DNA of 64,000 nucleotides, taken from CBDBON01 sp965208395 (GTDB lineage Bacteria > Chloroflexota > Dehalococcoidia > Lucifugimonadales > CBDBON01). The notes below the pieces were generated by a model. That model did not search any database. It worked only from the letters and a program-made list of their open reading frames with translations, and was not told where the DNA came from. This document shows positions 1-8,361 of the stretch, piece by piece. The stretch lies in NCBI GenBank assembly GCA_965208395.1, contig CBDBON010000002.1, positions 372,001-436,000 on the forward strand. The letters run 5' to 3'. A program made the translations under genes and the position numbers. Numbering within the stretch: position 1 is the stretch's first letter; each line of letters opens with the position of its first letter.

Positions 1-1
1 G

Positions 2-1375
2 TGGACGCGCATCGACGTCATCGAGGTGTCGCCCCACAATCCGGCGACCGCCTACGTCTCGGCGACGAGGTACAAGCACGACGATACGCGCCCCTTCCTC
101 TACAAGACTGACGACTTCGGCTCCACCTGGCGCAGCATCTCCGACGGTCTGCCGCAGGACGATTTCACGCGCATGATCAGGGAGGACACGGAGCGCCCCG
201 GCCTCCTCTATGCCGGCACGGAGACGAGGATGTACGTCTCCTTCGACGACGGCGGCTCCTGGGAGTCCCTGCGGGGCAACATGCCGGCGGTGCCGATAAC
301 CGACCTAGCCATCAAGGGCAACGAGCTGGTCGCCTCCACGAACGGACGCGGCTTCTGGATACTGGACGACCTCGCTCTGGTGCGCCAGCTTCCCGACCGG
401 GACGCCGGCGCGGCGATGGAGCTCTTCAGGCCCGCCGACACCTACCGGACGGGTAAGGGCCTGGAGCCCGCGCCCGGCAAGAACTACAGCCTGGGACTCG
501 GACTCGCGGGCACCTACTACGAGAAGAAGACGCCAGATGGAGAGATGAAGCGGGTGCTGCTGGACGCCGGCGAGAACCCGCCGGAAGGCGTCGTCGTCTG
601 CTACTACCTGGACGAGGCACAGGAGGAGGGGACACTCGCATTCTTCGATTCGCAGGGACGGCTGGTGAAGTCGTTCGAGCCCAGGAGCGGAGACGACGGC
701 GATGATGAGCCTTCCATAGGGCTCGACGCCGGGATGAACCGCTTCGTGTGGGACATGCGCTACCCGGACGCGGTGAAGCTCGACATAGAGGGGGCGAGGA
801 AGAAGGGGCTCGCCGGCCCCGTCGCTTCGCCCGGCGTCTACGAGGCGCGGTTGACCGTCGGGGAGGAGACGCAGTCCCAGCGGTTCGAGATCGTGAAGGA
901 CCCCCGGATATCGGCGACGCAGGCCGACCTGGACGAGCAGCACGAGGCGCTGATCCGGTCCAGGGACAAGCTCACCGAGTGCCACGAGGCGATCAACCGG
1001 CTGATGAAGGTGCGCGACCAGGTCAACGAGTGGGCGCGGCGCGCGGAGGAGCACGGAGGCGCGGAGCCTCTCGCGGAGGCGGCGGAGGCGTTGACCGGCA
1101 AGCTCGGCGAGATCGAGGCGGAGCTCATCCAGCTCAACTCGGTCGGCGAGACGGACATGATAAGCGAGCCCGCGGGTCTCAGCGCCAAGCTGGCCGAGAT
1201 CACCTTCGTCCCGTCGCACGCCGACTTCGCGCCGACCAGCCAGTCGTACGATGTATTCGCCGACCTGTCGGAGCGGGCCGACGTCCAGTTCGGCCGTCTG
1301 CAGCAGGTGATCGACGAGGACCTGCCGATCTTCGTCGACCTGCTGCACGAGCTGGAGATACCGGCGGTCGTCTAG
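2..1375 (+). CDS. VPS10/sortilin-type BNR-repeat protein, C-terminal part (5' truncated)
   Basis: The frame is open to the left edge, so this is the C-terminal ~457 residues of a larger secreted protein; the apparent GTG start at 26 is just the first internal start-like codon. Two Asp-box motifs are visible (KTDDFGSTW and SFDDGGSW), followed by a linker ending in STNGRGFWILDD, a run typical of VPS10-type beta-propeller proteins annotated as glycosyl hydrolases. After the propeller come a beta-rich domain with a VWDMRYP motif and a Glu/Ala-rich, probably helical region of roughly 150 residues. Such proteins are usually exported; no catalytic residues can be assigned here. Hydrolase activity is an annotation habit and is not shown by the sequence. 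Confidence 0.85.
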   Translation, partial: WTRIDVIEVSPHNPATAYVSATRYKHDDTRPFLYKTDDFGSTWRSISDGLPQDDFTRMIREDTERPGLLYAGTETRMYVSFDDGGSWESLRGNMPAVPITDLAIKGNELVASTNGRGFWILDDLALVRQLPDRDAGAAMELFRPADTYRTGKGLEPAPGKNYSLGLGLAGTYYEKKTPDGEMKRVLLDAGENPPEGVVVCYYLDEAQEEGTLAFFDSQGRLVKSFEPRSGDDGDDEPSIGLDAGMNRFVWDMRYPDAVKLDIEGARKKGLAGPVASPGVYEARLTVGEETQSQRFEIVKDPRISATQADLDEQHEALIRSRDKLTECHEAINRLMKVRDQVNEWARRAEEHGGAEPLAEAAEALTGKLGEIEAELIQLNSVGETDMISEPAGLSAKLAEITFVPSHADFAPTSQSYDVFADLSERADVQFGRLQQVIDEDLPIFVDLLHELEIPAVV

Positions 1376-1440
1376 GCTCCGATCCGCTCGCCAATGGCTC
1401 GACGAGCTGTTTCTGGACCACATGCGTAGCTCATCGGAAA

Positions 1441-1469
1441 CTGGACTCCGGCTCGAGGCCGGAGTGACG
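1441..1469. repeat. REP-like hairpin, copy 1
   Basis: An 8-bp perfect stem (ACTCCGGC at 1445-1452 with GCCGGAGT at 1458-1465) is followed by GACGG. The layout CTGGA - stem - GACGG recurs at 11487-11515, with a related copy at 25984-26009, always between genes. It resembles the short dispersed palindromes common in environmental genomes. Confidence 0.55.
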
Positions 1470-1489
1470 GACTCGGCAGGGAGCGTCTC

Positions 1490-2707
1490 TTGATCCGCTC
1501 CAGGGGGTTCGTCTGCATCACGTCGGCCGACTTCGTGGTCAGGTCGGCCTACCAGATGGGCAAGAACCCGCTGCTGCCCTTCTTCGCGGCCGCACTGGGC
1601 GCAGGCGACGCCTTCCTCGGCTTCATCGTGTCGGTCTCGACGCTCACCGGCATGGTGCTCAAGCCCTTCGTCGGAGTGCTGTCGGACAGGTGGGGGCGTC
1701 GGCTGTGGCTCATAGCGGGGACCGTCTTCTTCGCTCTGATGCCCTTCGTCTACCGCTTCGTCACGACGCCTGAGCAGCTATTCATGGTGCGTATGGTCCA
1801 CGGCATGGCGACGGCCATATACGGTCCGGTGACACTCGCCTACGTAGCGGAGCAGTCCAAATCGAGGCGCGCCGAGAGGCTGGCCTGGTTCGGCTCCGCC
1901 CGGAACGCCGGGTACATAGTCGGGCCGTTGGCGGGAGGCTGGCTGTTGCTGGCGATGGACCCGGCGTCGGTGTTCACGGTGATGGGCGCGGTCAGCTGTC
2001 TGGCCTTCGCGCCGATCGCGCTCCTGCCTGAGACGACTCCGCGGCGGCGGGACTCCCGCCCTCCGCTGTGGGACCATGCGGTGCGGGCGCTCGTCTCAGG
2101 GGGGCGGACGCCGGCGGTGTGGCTTGCGGGCGGCATCGAATCGGCCACCTACGTCGCGCTCTATGCCACCAAGACCTTCCTGCCGCTCTACGCGGTGATG
2201 GTCGCCGGCTTCAGCATCGGGATTGCGGGCACCTTTCTGGCGGTGCAGGAGGCCGCCCACCTGCTCCTCAACCCGGTCGGAGGCCGCATAGGAGACCGCG
2301 CCGGGTTCCTGGTCGCCGTGCCCGTCGGCATGATGCTGCTCGCGCTGTCGCTCACGCTGATCCCGGTTGCGGGCAGCCTCATACTCCTGATGGGAGTCGC
2401 GGTGATCATCGGCGCCTCGCAGGCGCTGGTGTTCCCTTCGACGGTGGCGCTGGTGTCGACGCGGGTCGACGAGGAGAGGCTGGCGACGGGGATGGGGCTG
2501 ATGGGCACGCTCAGAAACGCCGGGAAGGTGGCGGGGCCCGCGCTGGCAGGCGTGCTGATCTCATGGCTGGACTACGATGTGACCTTCCGCCTGATGGGGC
2601 TGACGCTGGTGGTCGCCTCGGCGGCGATATGGTATCGAGGGCGGCTGGCGGAGGGCTTCACGCGCCGCCGAAAGACGGCGCCCGCCTCCGAGGAGGCGGC
2701 GGGTTAG
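1490..2707 (+). CDS. Major facilitator superfamily transporter
   Basis: A 405-residue integral membrane protein with about 12 hydrophobic segments, the usual length for an MFS permease. The inter-helix 2-3 signature is present at residues 62-71 (VGVLSDRWGR), and a related loop motif (GGRIGDRAGF) appears in the second half, consistent with the two six-helix halves. Multidrug or sugar efflux is the closest general class, but no substrate can be read from sequence. Translation probably starts at a TTG at 1490 preceded by GGGAG. The gene stands alone, 114 bp after the BNR protein, and ends 7 bp from the convergent cyclophilin gene. Confidence 0.85.
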   Translation: MIRSRGFVCITSADFVVRSAYQMGKNPLLPFFAAALGAGDAFLGFIVSVSTLTGMVLKPFVGVLSDRWGRRLWLIAGTVFFALMPFVYRFVTTPEQLFMVRMVHGMATAIYGPVTLAYVAEQSKSRRAERLAWFGSARNAGYIVGPLAGGWLLLAMDPASVFTVMGAVSCLAFAPIALLPETTPRRRDSRPPLWDHAVRALVSGGRTPAVWLAGGIESATYVALYATKTFLPLYAVMVAGFSIGIAGTFLAVQEAAHLLLNPVGGRIGDRAGFLVAVPVGMMLLALSLTLIPVAGSLILLMGVAVIIGASQALVFPSTVALVSTRVDEERLATGMGLMGTLRNAGKVAGPALAGVLISWLDYDVTFRLMGLTLVVASAAIWYRGRLAEGFTRRRKTAPASEEAAG

Positions 2708-2714
2708 GGGACGG

Positions 2715-3389
2715 TTACTGCCCCTCTTCGATGGTGATGGCCGCGATGGCGTCGCCCGGAGTCGTGGCCGTGCCGGGGTCGCGGAGGGATATGCCGTTGA
2801 CGACGTCCATTCCCTCGATCACCTTGCCGAACACCGTGTGCTTATCGTCGAGGAACGGCGTCGCCTCAAAGGTTATGAAGAACTGGCTGCCGTTCGTGCC
2901 CGGTCCGGCGTTGGCCATCGAGAGCACTCCCGCCGAGTCGTGCCTGCGGTCGGGATGGAACTCGTCCTCGAACCTGTAGCCGGGGCCGCCAGCGCCGGTC
3001 CCGGTCGGGTCACCTCCCTGGGCCATGAAGCCGGCTATGACCCTGTGGAAGGTCACGCCGTCGTAGTAGCCCTCCCTGGACAGGAAGACGAAGTTGTTCA
3101 CCGTCTTGGGCGCCTCCCTGGCGAACAGCTCAATGACGAACTCGCCGCCCTTCTCCAGCTGGACGGTAGCCGTGTAGCTCTTGTTCGGGTCGATCGTCAT
3201 GGCCGGGGGCGCGGAATAGGACTTGGGTTTCTGCACAGGCTGAGACTCCGTGGATTCTTGTGCCGCTGCGGGCTTGGGTGTGTCGGTCGCCGAGGGCTCG
3301 ACCGCCGATTCCTCTTCTCCGCCACAGGCGGCGAGGACGACGACGGCGATGAGGGTCGACAGCAGGTAAAGGAGCGGTCGGCTTTTCAT
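2715..3389 (-). CDS. Cyclophilin-type peptidyl-prolyl isomerase lipoprotein
   Basis: A 224-residue protein. Residues 1-21 are a lipoprotein signal peptide ending in LAAC (Cys22), then an Asp/Thr/Pro/Gln-rich spacer to about residue 60, then a complete cyclophilin domain. The core motifs FHRVIAGFMAQGGDPTG and NGSQFFIT are present, so the active-site Arg and Gln residues look intact. Expected role: prolyl isomerisation of exported proteins outside the membrane. ATG at 3389 is chosen because MKSRPLLYLL begins the signal peptide directly; an in-frame ATG at 3401 adds four residues. A much longer same-frame reading to 5399 exists but only this part is gene-like. Confidence 0.9.
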   Translation of the reverse strand: MKSRPLLYLLSTLIAVVVLAACGGEEESAVEPSATDTPKPAAAQESTESQPVQKPKSYSAPPAMTIDPNKSYTATVQLEKGGEFVIELFAREAPKTVNNFVFLSREGYYDGVTFHRVIAGFMAQGGDPTGTGAGGPGYRFEDEFHPDRRHDSAGVLSMANAGPGTNGSQFFITFEATPFLDDKHTVFGKVIEGMDVVNGISLRDPGTATTPGDAIAAITIEEGQ

Positions 3390-3495
3390 GGCGTGGATCA
3401 TAACACGCCGCCCCGGTTTGCGAGAAGAGGCTTTCCCGTCATCTCCGAACAGCCCCGCTCGAACGAGGCTCTCAGAAGTCCGTTTCGCTCTCAGT

Positions 3496-3618
3496 CTGAC
3501 TACGAAGGTCTTTGTCGGCATACGGCTCGACGCGGACATCGTGTCGCACTTCCGCAACAGCGGGAAGGGTTGGCAGACCAGGCTGAACGACGCATTGCGC
3601 CGGGTCATCGATTCGTGA
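3496..3618 (+). pseudogene. BrnA-like antitoxin C-terminal remnant
   Basis: Forty codons read LTTKVFVGIRLDADIVSHFR followed by NSGKGWQTRLNDALRR. This matches the ribbon-helix-helix C-terminal half of BrnA-type antitoxins, where an IRLD...D..FR...GKGWQTR(I/L)N..LR pattern is characteristic. The upstream codons of the same frame (from an ATG at 3388) look nothing like a BrnA N-terminus, and no BrnT toxin fits in the available space. I read it as a decayed fragment of a type II toxin-antitoxin pair. It lies between the divergently read cyclophilin start and the 3' end of the D-aminoacylase. Confidence 0.5.
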
Positions 3619-3636
3619 AAGCTGTTCCCCCGAGTC

Positions 3637-3660
3637 CCTTCTCCCCCTTGCGGGAGAAGG
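3637..3660. repeat. Perfect 9-bp inverted repeat
   Basis: CCTTCTCCC (3637-3645) and GGGAGAAGG (3652-3660) form a perfect stem with a 6-nt loop, 40 bp downstream of the D-aminoacylase stop. No T-run follows on the minus strand, so it is more like a dispersed palindrome than an intrinsic terminator. Confidence 0.45.
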
Positions 3661-3700
3661 TCAGAGCCTGTCGTCGAAGGGATGAGGGGGTTGAAAGAGA

Positions 3701-5296
3701 TCACTCGCCTCGTCTGAGGACGCGGCCGGGGCGTGCGCCGGTGTGCAGCCCGACCGAGATTACGGGCGTCCCGTTGACCAGGACGTGCGGGATGCCGACC
3801 GGGTACTGGTGCGGATCGTCGAAGGTGGCGCGGTCGATGACGGTGTCCGGGTCGAGGACCACGAGGTCCGCCACGCTCCCCTCGGTCACCGTGCCCCGGT
3901 CGCGCAGGCTCAGCCGGGATGCGGGAAACCCCGTCATCTTGTAGACGGCCTCCTCGAGGCTCAGCACGGCGGGCTGCTCCCGGACGTACCGGCCCAGCAC
4001 CCGCGGGTAGGTTCCGTAGAAGCGTGGATGCGGACGGTCGGAGGCGTAGACTCCGGTCGGCGAGACTGAGCTGCCGTCGGACCCGATCATAGACAGAGGA
4101 TGCCCCAGGAAGAAGCGGACGTCGCCCTCGACGCGGTTGTGCGCTACGACGCCGACCCTGTTGTCCTCCTCGTCGATCAGGTCGAACATCGTCTCGACGC
4201 CGCTCCGGTTCCGCTCGGCGGCGACCTCGGCTATCGTCATTCCGATGAGGCTCTTGTTCGCGTCGGTGGCGATGTAGTCGAGCACCAGCCTGTCCCACTC
4301 CCAGGGGAGCCCGCGGAAGTATCCCCCGGCGGCGTCCTCGACGGCCCTTCTGCGGGTATCGGGGTCGCGCAGCCGATCCAGCATCGCCTCGACGCCTCCC
4401 TCCTGCACCCATTCCGGCACGAGCTGCTGGAGGTGGGTGCCGGCGGCGGTGTACGGGTACATGTCGTACACGGCGTCGACTCCCTCTTCCCTCGCCCTCT
4501 CGATGGGGGCCACGAGCAGCTCGCCGTCGCCGTAGGCGCGCGGGTCGATGATCGCCATGTGGGAGTACTGCGCGGCCACCCCGGCGCGTCTCGCCACCTC
4601 GACGCACTCCTCGACGGCGCCGATGTGGTTGCCGGCCCAGACCCGGGCGTGCGAGGCGTAGAATGCGCCCTCGTACGGCGCTATCGCCTCGACGAGCGCC
4701 GCTATCTCGTCGACGTGAGCATAGGAGGAGGGCGGTAGGGTGAGGCCGGTGGTGAGGCTGAATGCGCCCTGCTCGACCGACTCGGCGGCCAGTCTGCGCA
4801 TCTCCCTCAGCTGGTCCGCCGTGGGAGGCCGGTCGTCGACTGCGCCCGCGGCGATGCGGATGGCGGCGTGTCCGACCTGGGGGGCGACGTTGAGGCTGAT
4901 CCCCCCGCGCTCCAGGTGGTCGGCCCAGCCGTCGAGGTCGGTCCAGTCCCACTCGAAGTCGGATACGTGCGAGCTGTCCAGCGACGCCTGCCCTCCGGGC
5001 CCGACGGGGAACGGAGTCGAGGCGCAGTTGCCGACGACCTCGGTCGTGATGCCCTGGTGGACCCTGCTCTCCGCGCCAGGCTCGTGCAGCAGCGTCCGGT
5101 CTGAGTGGGAGTGCATGTCGATGAATCCGGGGACGACGACGTGGCCGGAGGCATCGATGCGCCGCGCGCTCTCCGCCCGGTCGAGGGCGCCGATGGCGGC
5201 GATCCGGCCGTCCGAGACGCCCACGTCTGCCTTGTAGCCCGGCCTGCCGGAGCCGTCCACTACGGTGCCGTTGAGGATCGAAACGTCGAAGGCCAT
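3701..5296 (-). CDS. N-acyl-D-amino-acid deacylase family amidohydrolase
   Basis: A 531-residue metal-dependent amidohydrolase of the D-aminoacylase branch, which typically removes N-acyl groups from D-amino acids or acts on related amides. The N-terminal beta-sandwich strand (FDVSILNGTVVDGSG) leads into the metal motif PGFIDMHSHSD (His62 and His64). Further His-containing barrel motifs follow (YASHARVW, YSHMAII), and the C-terminal sandwich closes with GSVADLVVLDPDTV. Length is normal for the family. The start at 5296 has a strong GGGAGGAG ribosome site. A paralogue lies at 45709-47280. It is transcribed divergently from the CocE hydrolase, with 119 bp between them. No signal peptide is seen, so it is probably cytoplasmic. 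Confidence 0.88.
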   Translation of the reverse strand: MAFDVSILNGTVVDGSGRPGYKADVGVSDGRIAAIGALDRAESARRIDASGHVVVPGFIDMHSHSDRTLLHEPGAESRVHQGITTEVVGNCASTPFPVGPGGQASLDSSHVSDFEWDWTDLDGWADHLERGGISLNVAPQVGHAAIRIAAGAVDDRPPTADQLREMRRLAAESVEQGAFSLTTGLTLPPSSYAHVDEIAALVEAIAPYEGAFYASHARVWAGNHIGAVEECVEVARRAGVAAQYSHMAIIDPRAYGDGELLVAPIERAREEGVDAVYDMYPYTAAGTHLQQLVPEWVQEGGVEAMLDRLRDPDTRRRAVEDAAGGYFRGLPWEWDRLVLDYIATDANKSLIGMTIAEVAAERNRSGVETMFDLIDEEDNRVGVVAHNRVEGDVRFFLGHPLSMIGSDGSSVSPTGVYASDRPHPRFYGTYPRVLGRYVREQPAVLSLEEAVYKMTGFPASRLSLRDRGTVTEGSVADLVVLDPDTVIDRATFDDPHQYPVGIPHVLVNGTPVISVGLHTGARPGRVLRRGE

Positions 5297-5343
5297 CTGG
5301 ACTCCTCCCGATGAGCTGTGCGACCGGTCGGGCGAAGCCTATC

Positions 5344-5372
5344 TTGTCATAGGGTCTTGTATCAACATATCC
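5344..5372 (+). promoter_or_regulatory. Candidate promoter for the CocE hydrolase
   Basis: TTGTCA (5344-5349), a 17-bp spacer and ATATCC lie in the divergent region between the D-aminoacylase and CocE genes, about 45 bp before the CocE start. The -10 match is weak. Confidence 0.3.
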
Positions 5373-5415
5373 TCCATTGAGTTGAGGGCACGCAGCCACG
5401 AGAAGGAGCGGGAAG

Positions 5416-7113
5416 ATGGCCGGTCTTGACGTAAGGACGAGAGAAGACGTTCCGATGGAGACGCGGGACGGGACTGTGCTCCGCGCGGACGTCTACAGCC
5501 CGGCCTCCGGCGGCGGCTACCCTGTGCTGCTCCAGCGCACCCCGTACGACAAGGCGTCCGAGTCCAACGCGGCGACGGCGCGTGACCTCGCCTCCCGCGG
5601 GTACGTCGTCGCGGTCCAGGACATACGCGGCCGATACGCCTCGGATGGGGACTTCGCATGGCAGTTCCAGGACGACGCCGGCACCTTCGACGCGCAGGAC
5701 GGCTACGACGCCGTCGAGTGGGCGGCGGGCCTGCCGGGCTCTGACGGTCAGGTCGGCACGTGGGGGCACTCCTACCCGTCGTGGTGCATATGGCAGCTCG
5801 CCGGGGCGGCGCCGCCCCATCTGGGCGCGCTCTTCGCCAGCGGGATGGCGGCGCGTATTCTCGATCTCACCTTCGGCGTCTTCGAGACGGGACGGCGTCT
5901 CCAGTGGACGTACAACATGGCGGTCGACGCGAGGAGAAGGACGGGCGACGGCCGCGGTCCGTCGACGCGCGCCGAGGCGGACCTGCAGTGGCAGGAGGTG
6001 GAGCGCGGCAAGTGGATATGGCGGCTGCCGCTCACCGACATCCCCGACCGCGTGTTCTCGACGCTCGGCCCGCCGCTGAAGCGGTACATGACAGAGCAGA
6101 ACAGAGAGTTCTGGGCCTTCGACAGGATTCACAGCCGCGTCACGGTCCCGACCTGCCAGGTGACCGGCTGGTACGACCGGCTGATCGGCACCACCGACAA
6201 CTTCACAGGCATGGTGGAGAACGGGCCGGCGGCGCTCCGCGGCCAGCATCGGATCACGATCGGCCCGTGGGGGCACGACAGCGGCGCCTTCGTGCGGCGC
6301 CAGGGCCCGCTCGACTTCGGCCCTGAGGCGGACACTACCTACGCCGACGAGGCGGCGCGCTGGTACGACTACCGTTTCAAGGGCATCGACACCGGAATCG
6401 GCTCCGAGCCTCCGGTAAAGCTGTTCGTGATGAACGAGAACAGGTGGCGGTACGAGGAGCAGTGGCCGCCCGCCGAGGCCAGGCAGATCGAGCTCTTCCT
6501 GCACAGCGGTGGCCGCGCCAACTCGGTCGGAGGGGACGGCGTCTTGTCTGCGTCCGAGCCGTCGGAGGAGCCGCCGGACCGGTACGACTACGATCCGAGC
6601 GACCCGGTCATGAGCCTGATGGACCTGAGCGCGCAGGCCGCGGTGCGAGACCAGTCGCCCCTTGATGCGCGCGAAGACATCATGGTCTACGCCACGCCTC
6701 CGCTCGAGAGGCCGGTGACCGTCATAGGCCCAGTCACCCTCAAGCTGTGGGCCGCCTCATCGGCTCCGGAGACGGACTTCACCGCGAAGCTGATCGACGT
6801 CCGTCCGGACGGGCTGGCGGTGAACCTGAGCTACGGCATCATGCGCACCAGCTACAGGGAGGGATACGACGATCCAAAGCCGATGGAGCCGGGGACTCCC
6901 TACGAGCTCACGATCAGGCTGGGTCCGACCGGCATACGGTTCGGCGAGGGGCACCGCATCAGGCTGGACGTGGCCAGCTCCGACTTCCCGAACTTCGACC
7001 GGAACCACAACACGGGGGCGGACTTCTGGTCGGACTCGGAGCTGCGCGTGGCCCGCCAGACCGTCTTCCACGATCGTGAGCGCCCTTCGCGTCTGCTGCT
7101 CTCGGTGGTGTAG
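5416..7113 (+). CDS. CocE/NonD family alpha/beta hydrolase
   Basis: A 565-residue protein of the X-Pro dipeptidyl-peptidase S15 / cocaine esterase type, which hydrolyses esters or amides. The N-terminal hydrolase domain carries the conserved RDGTVLRADVY and VVAVQDIRGRYASDG segments. The nucleophile context is GHSYP with Ser119; family members more often have GxSYxG, so the Pro after Tyr is unusual. The C-terminal jelly-roll domain is recognisable by the GPVTLKLWAASSAPETDF strand and the HRIRLDVASSDFP strand. The start has a GAAGGAG site. Two paralogues lie in tandem at 39634-43025. No signal peptide is visible. Confidence 0.9.
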   Translation: MAGLDVRTREDVPMETRDGTVLRADVYSPASGGGYPVLLQRTPYDKASESNAATARDLASRGYVVAVQDIRGRYASDGDFAWQFQDDAGTFDAQDGYDAVEWAAGLPGSDGQVGTWGHSYPSWCIWQLAGAAPPHLGALFASGMAARILDLTFGVFETGRRLQWTYNMAVDARRRTGDGRGPSTRAEADLQWQEVERGKWIWRLPLTDIPDRVFSTLGPPLKRYMTEQNREFWAFDRIHSRVTVPTCQVTGWYDRLIGTTDNFTGMVENGPAALRGQHRITIGPWGHDSGAFVRRQGPLDFGPEADTTYADEAARWYDYRFKGIDTGIGSEPPVKLFVMNENRWRYEEQWPPAEARQIELFLHSGGRANSVGGDGVLSASEPSEEPPDRYDYDPSDPVMSLMDLSAQAAVRDQSPLDAREDIMVYATPPLERPVTVIGPVTLKLWAASSAPETDFTAKLIDVRPDGLAVNLSYGIMRTSYREGYDDPKPMEPGTPYELTIRLGPTGIRFGEGHRIRLDVASSDFPNFDRNHNTGADFWSDSELRVARQTVFHDRERPSRLLLSVV

Positions 7114-7119
7114 AGGCGG

Positions 7120-7416
7120 CTAGTCGACCTCTTCGTAGACCTCGGTCACGTGGGTCGACGCCAGGACGGGATAGATTCGTTCGAATATCCCGGTTATCGC
7201 CGGGGTCCGCCGGACCTGCTCTCTCGACTCGTCGTACTCTGCGATGGACGGCCACCTCTGCACAGTCGACATTGCGCCGTGAGGTCCGAAGACCCGCCGG
7301 TAGACCGCGAGCGGAGGGAAGCCCGCTTCCGCGGTCGCTTTCTGCAGCTCCTTCAGCAGGCGAGTGAGACCACCGCCGCCGGGTCTGGGCTCGTAGGTGC
7401 GCCGGACTACGATCAT
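7120..7416 (-). CDS. Small hypothetical protein, NIPSNAP/dimeric alpha-beta barrel-like
   Basis: A 98-residue protein starting MIVVRRTYEPRPG and rich in alternating beta-alpha pattern (VQRWPSIAEYDESREQVRR). Size and pattern recall NIPSNAP or ferredoxin-like dimeric barrel proteins, but I see no decisive motif. ATG at 7416 is chosen because GGAGGA precedes it by 7 bases; an upstream ATG at 7431 would overlap that site. It converges on the CocE hydrolase with only 6 bp between stops. Confidence 0.6.
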   Translation of the reverse strand: MIVVRRTYEPRPGGGGLTRLLKELQKATAEAGFPPLAVYRRVFGPHGAMSTVQRWPSIAEYDESREQVRRTPAITGIFERIYPVLASTHVTEVYEEVD

Positions 7417-7576
7417 GGGTCTGTCCTCCATGTGACGATTCGGCCACAGCCTAGCACAGTCGGACCGTGCCCTGCGCGCTCCCGTCAACAGGAGGGTTGG
7501 AGAAGGAGGCATCGTGATAGAATCCTCACTCTCGCGGGGAGCCAAGGCCCGGACCGGGACCGGAAGGAGGAGAGGC

Positions 7577-8323
7577 ATGCGTCTGGAAGGGAAGGTCACG
7601 ATAATCAGCGGGGCAGCGAGTGGAATGGGCGCAGAGGAGGCGAGGCTGTTCGCGAGAGAGGGCGCGCGCGTCGTCGTCGCGGATATCACTGACGACGATG
7701 GCGAGGCGGTAGCCCGCGAGATCGAGGACAGCGGAGGGGAGGCGGTCTTCGTCCACACGGACGTGACGAGCGAGAGCTCGTGGCGCCACGCGGTCGAGAC
7801 CACGCTCGAGCGATACGGGAAGGTGGACATCCTCGTCAATAACGCCGGCATCAGCAGCGGCATATTCTCGGACCCGCTGGACGTCGACGGCTGGTCTAAG
7901 ATCATGGACGTCAACGCAACCGGCGTCTACCTCGGCACGCGAGCGGTAATCCCCGCGATGCAGAAGGCCCGGACCGGGTCGATCGTCAACATCTCCTCCA
8001 TCATGGGATTCGTGGCCGGCGACTACGGACATCCCGCATACCACGCCTCCAAGGGCGCCGTTCGCATCTTCACCAAGGCGACCGCGGTCAGGTACGGCCC
8101 CGACGGAATCCGGGCCAACTCCGTCCACCCCGGATACATGCCTCCGATGAGAACGTCGGTCAGGGACCCGGCCGACCGGGATGAGCACGTCAGGCTGACG
8201 CCGCTGCGCCGGATCGGGGAGACGATAGAGGTTGCGAACGGGGTGCTGTTCCTGGCCTCCGACGAGGCGTCGTTCATCACCGGCACCGAGCTGGTCATCG
8301 ACGGGGGGTTCATCGCACGCTAG
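7577..8323 (+). CDS. Short-chain dehydrogenase/reductase
   Basis: A 248-residue classical SDR that oxidises alcohols or reduces ketones with NAD(P). The Rossmann cofactor motif is at residues 11-18 (SGAASGMG), NNAG at 88-91, and the catalytic Ser140/141, Tyr155 and Lys159 (YHASK) are all present. The C-terminus ends ITGTELVIDGGFIAR, typical of the family. ATG at 7577 follows AAGGAGG, so the longer in-frame reading from 7514 is not favoured. The acid residue after beta-2 (VVADITD) suggests NAD rather than NADP preference. It leads a same-strand run with the acyl-CoA synthetase, amidase and amidohydrolase. Confidence 0.9.
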   Translation: MRLEGKVTIISGAASGMGAEEARLFAREGARVVVADITDDDGEAVAREIEDSGGEAVFVHTDVTSESSWRHAVETTLERYGKVDILVNNAGISSGIFSDPLDVDGWSKIMDVNATGVYLGTRAVIPAMQKARTGSIVNISSIMGFVAGDYGHPAYHASKGAVRIFTKATAVRYGPDGIRANSVHPGYMPPMRTSVRDPADRDEHVRLTPLRRIGETIEVANGVLFLASDEASFITGTELVIDGGFIAR

Positions 8324-8361
8324 AATGGGCGCACCCTGCGACGCCGCTCGGGTAGAGAGCC

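Noticed and set aside
305..1423. Long minus-strand frame opposite the BNR protein
   Set aside because: Arg/Leu/Val-rich composition typical of antisense frames in high-GC DNA; no motif, while the plus strand has clear Asp-box motifs.
2715..5399. An 894-codon minus-strand frame suggesting a large cyclophilin fusion
   Set aside because: Only the last ~225 codons resemble a protein (cyclophilin with its own signal peptide). The rest is an Arg-rich shadow of the D-aminoacylase in another frame.
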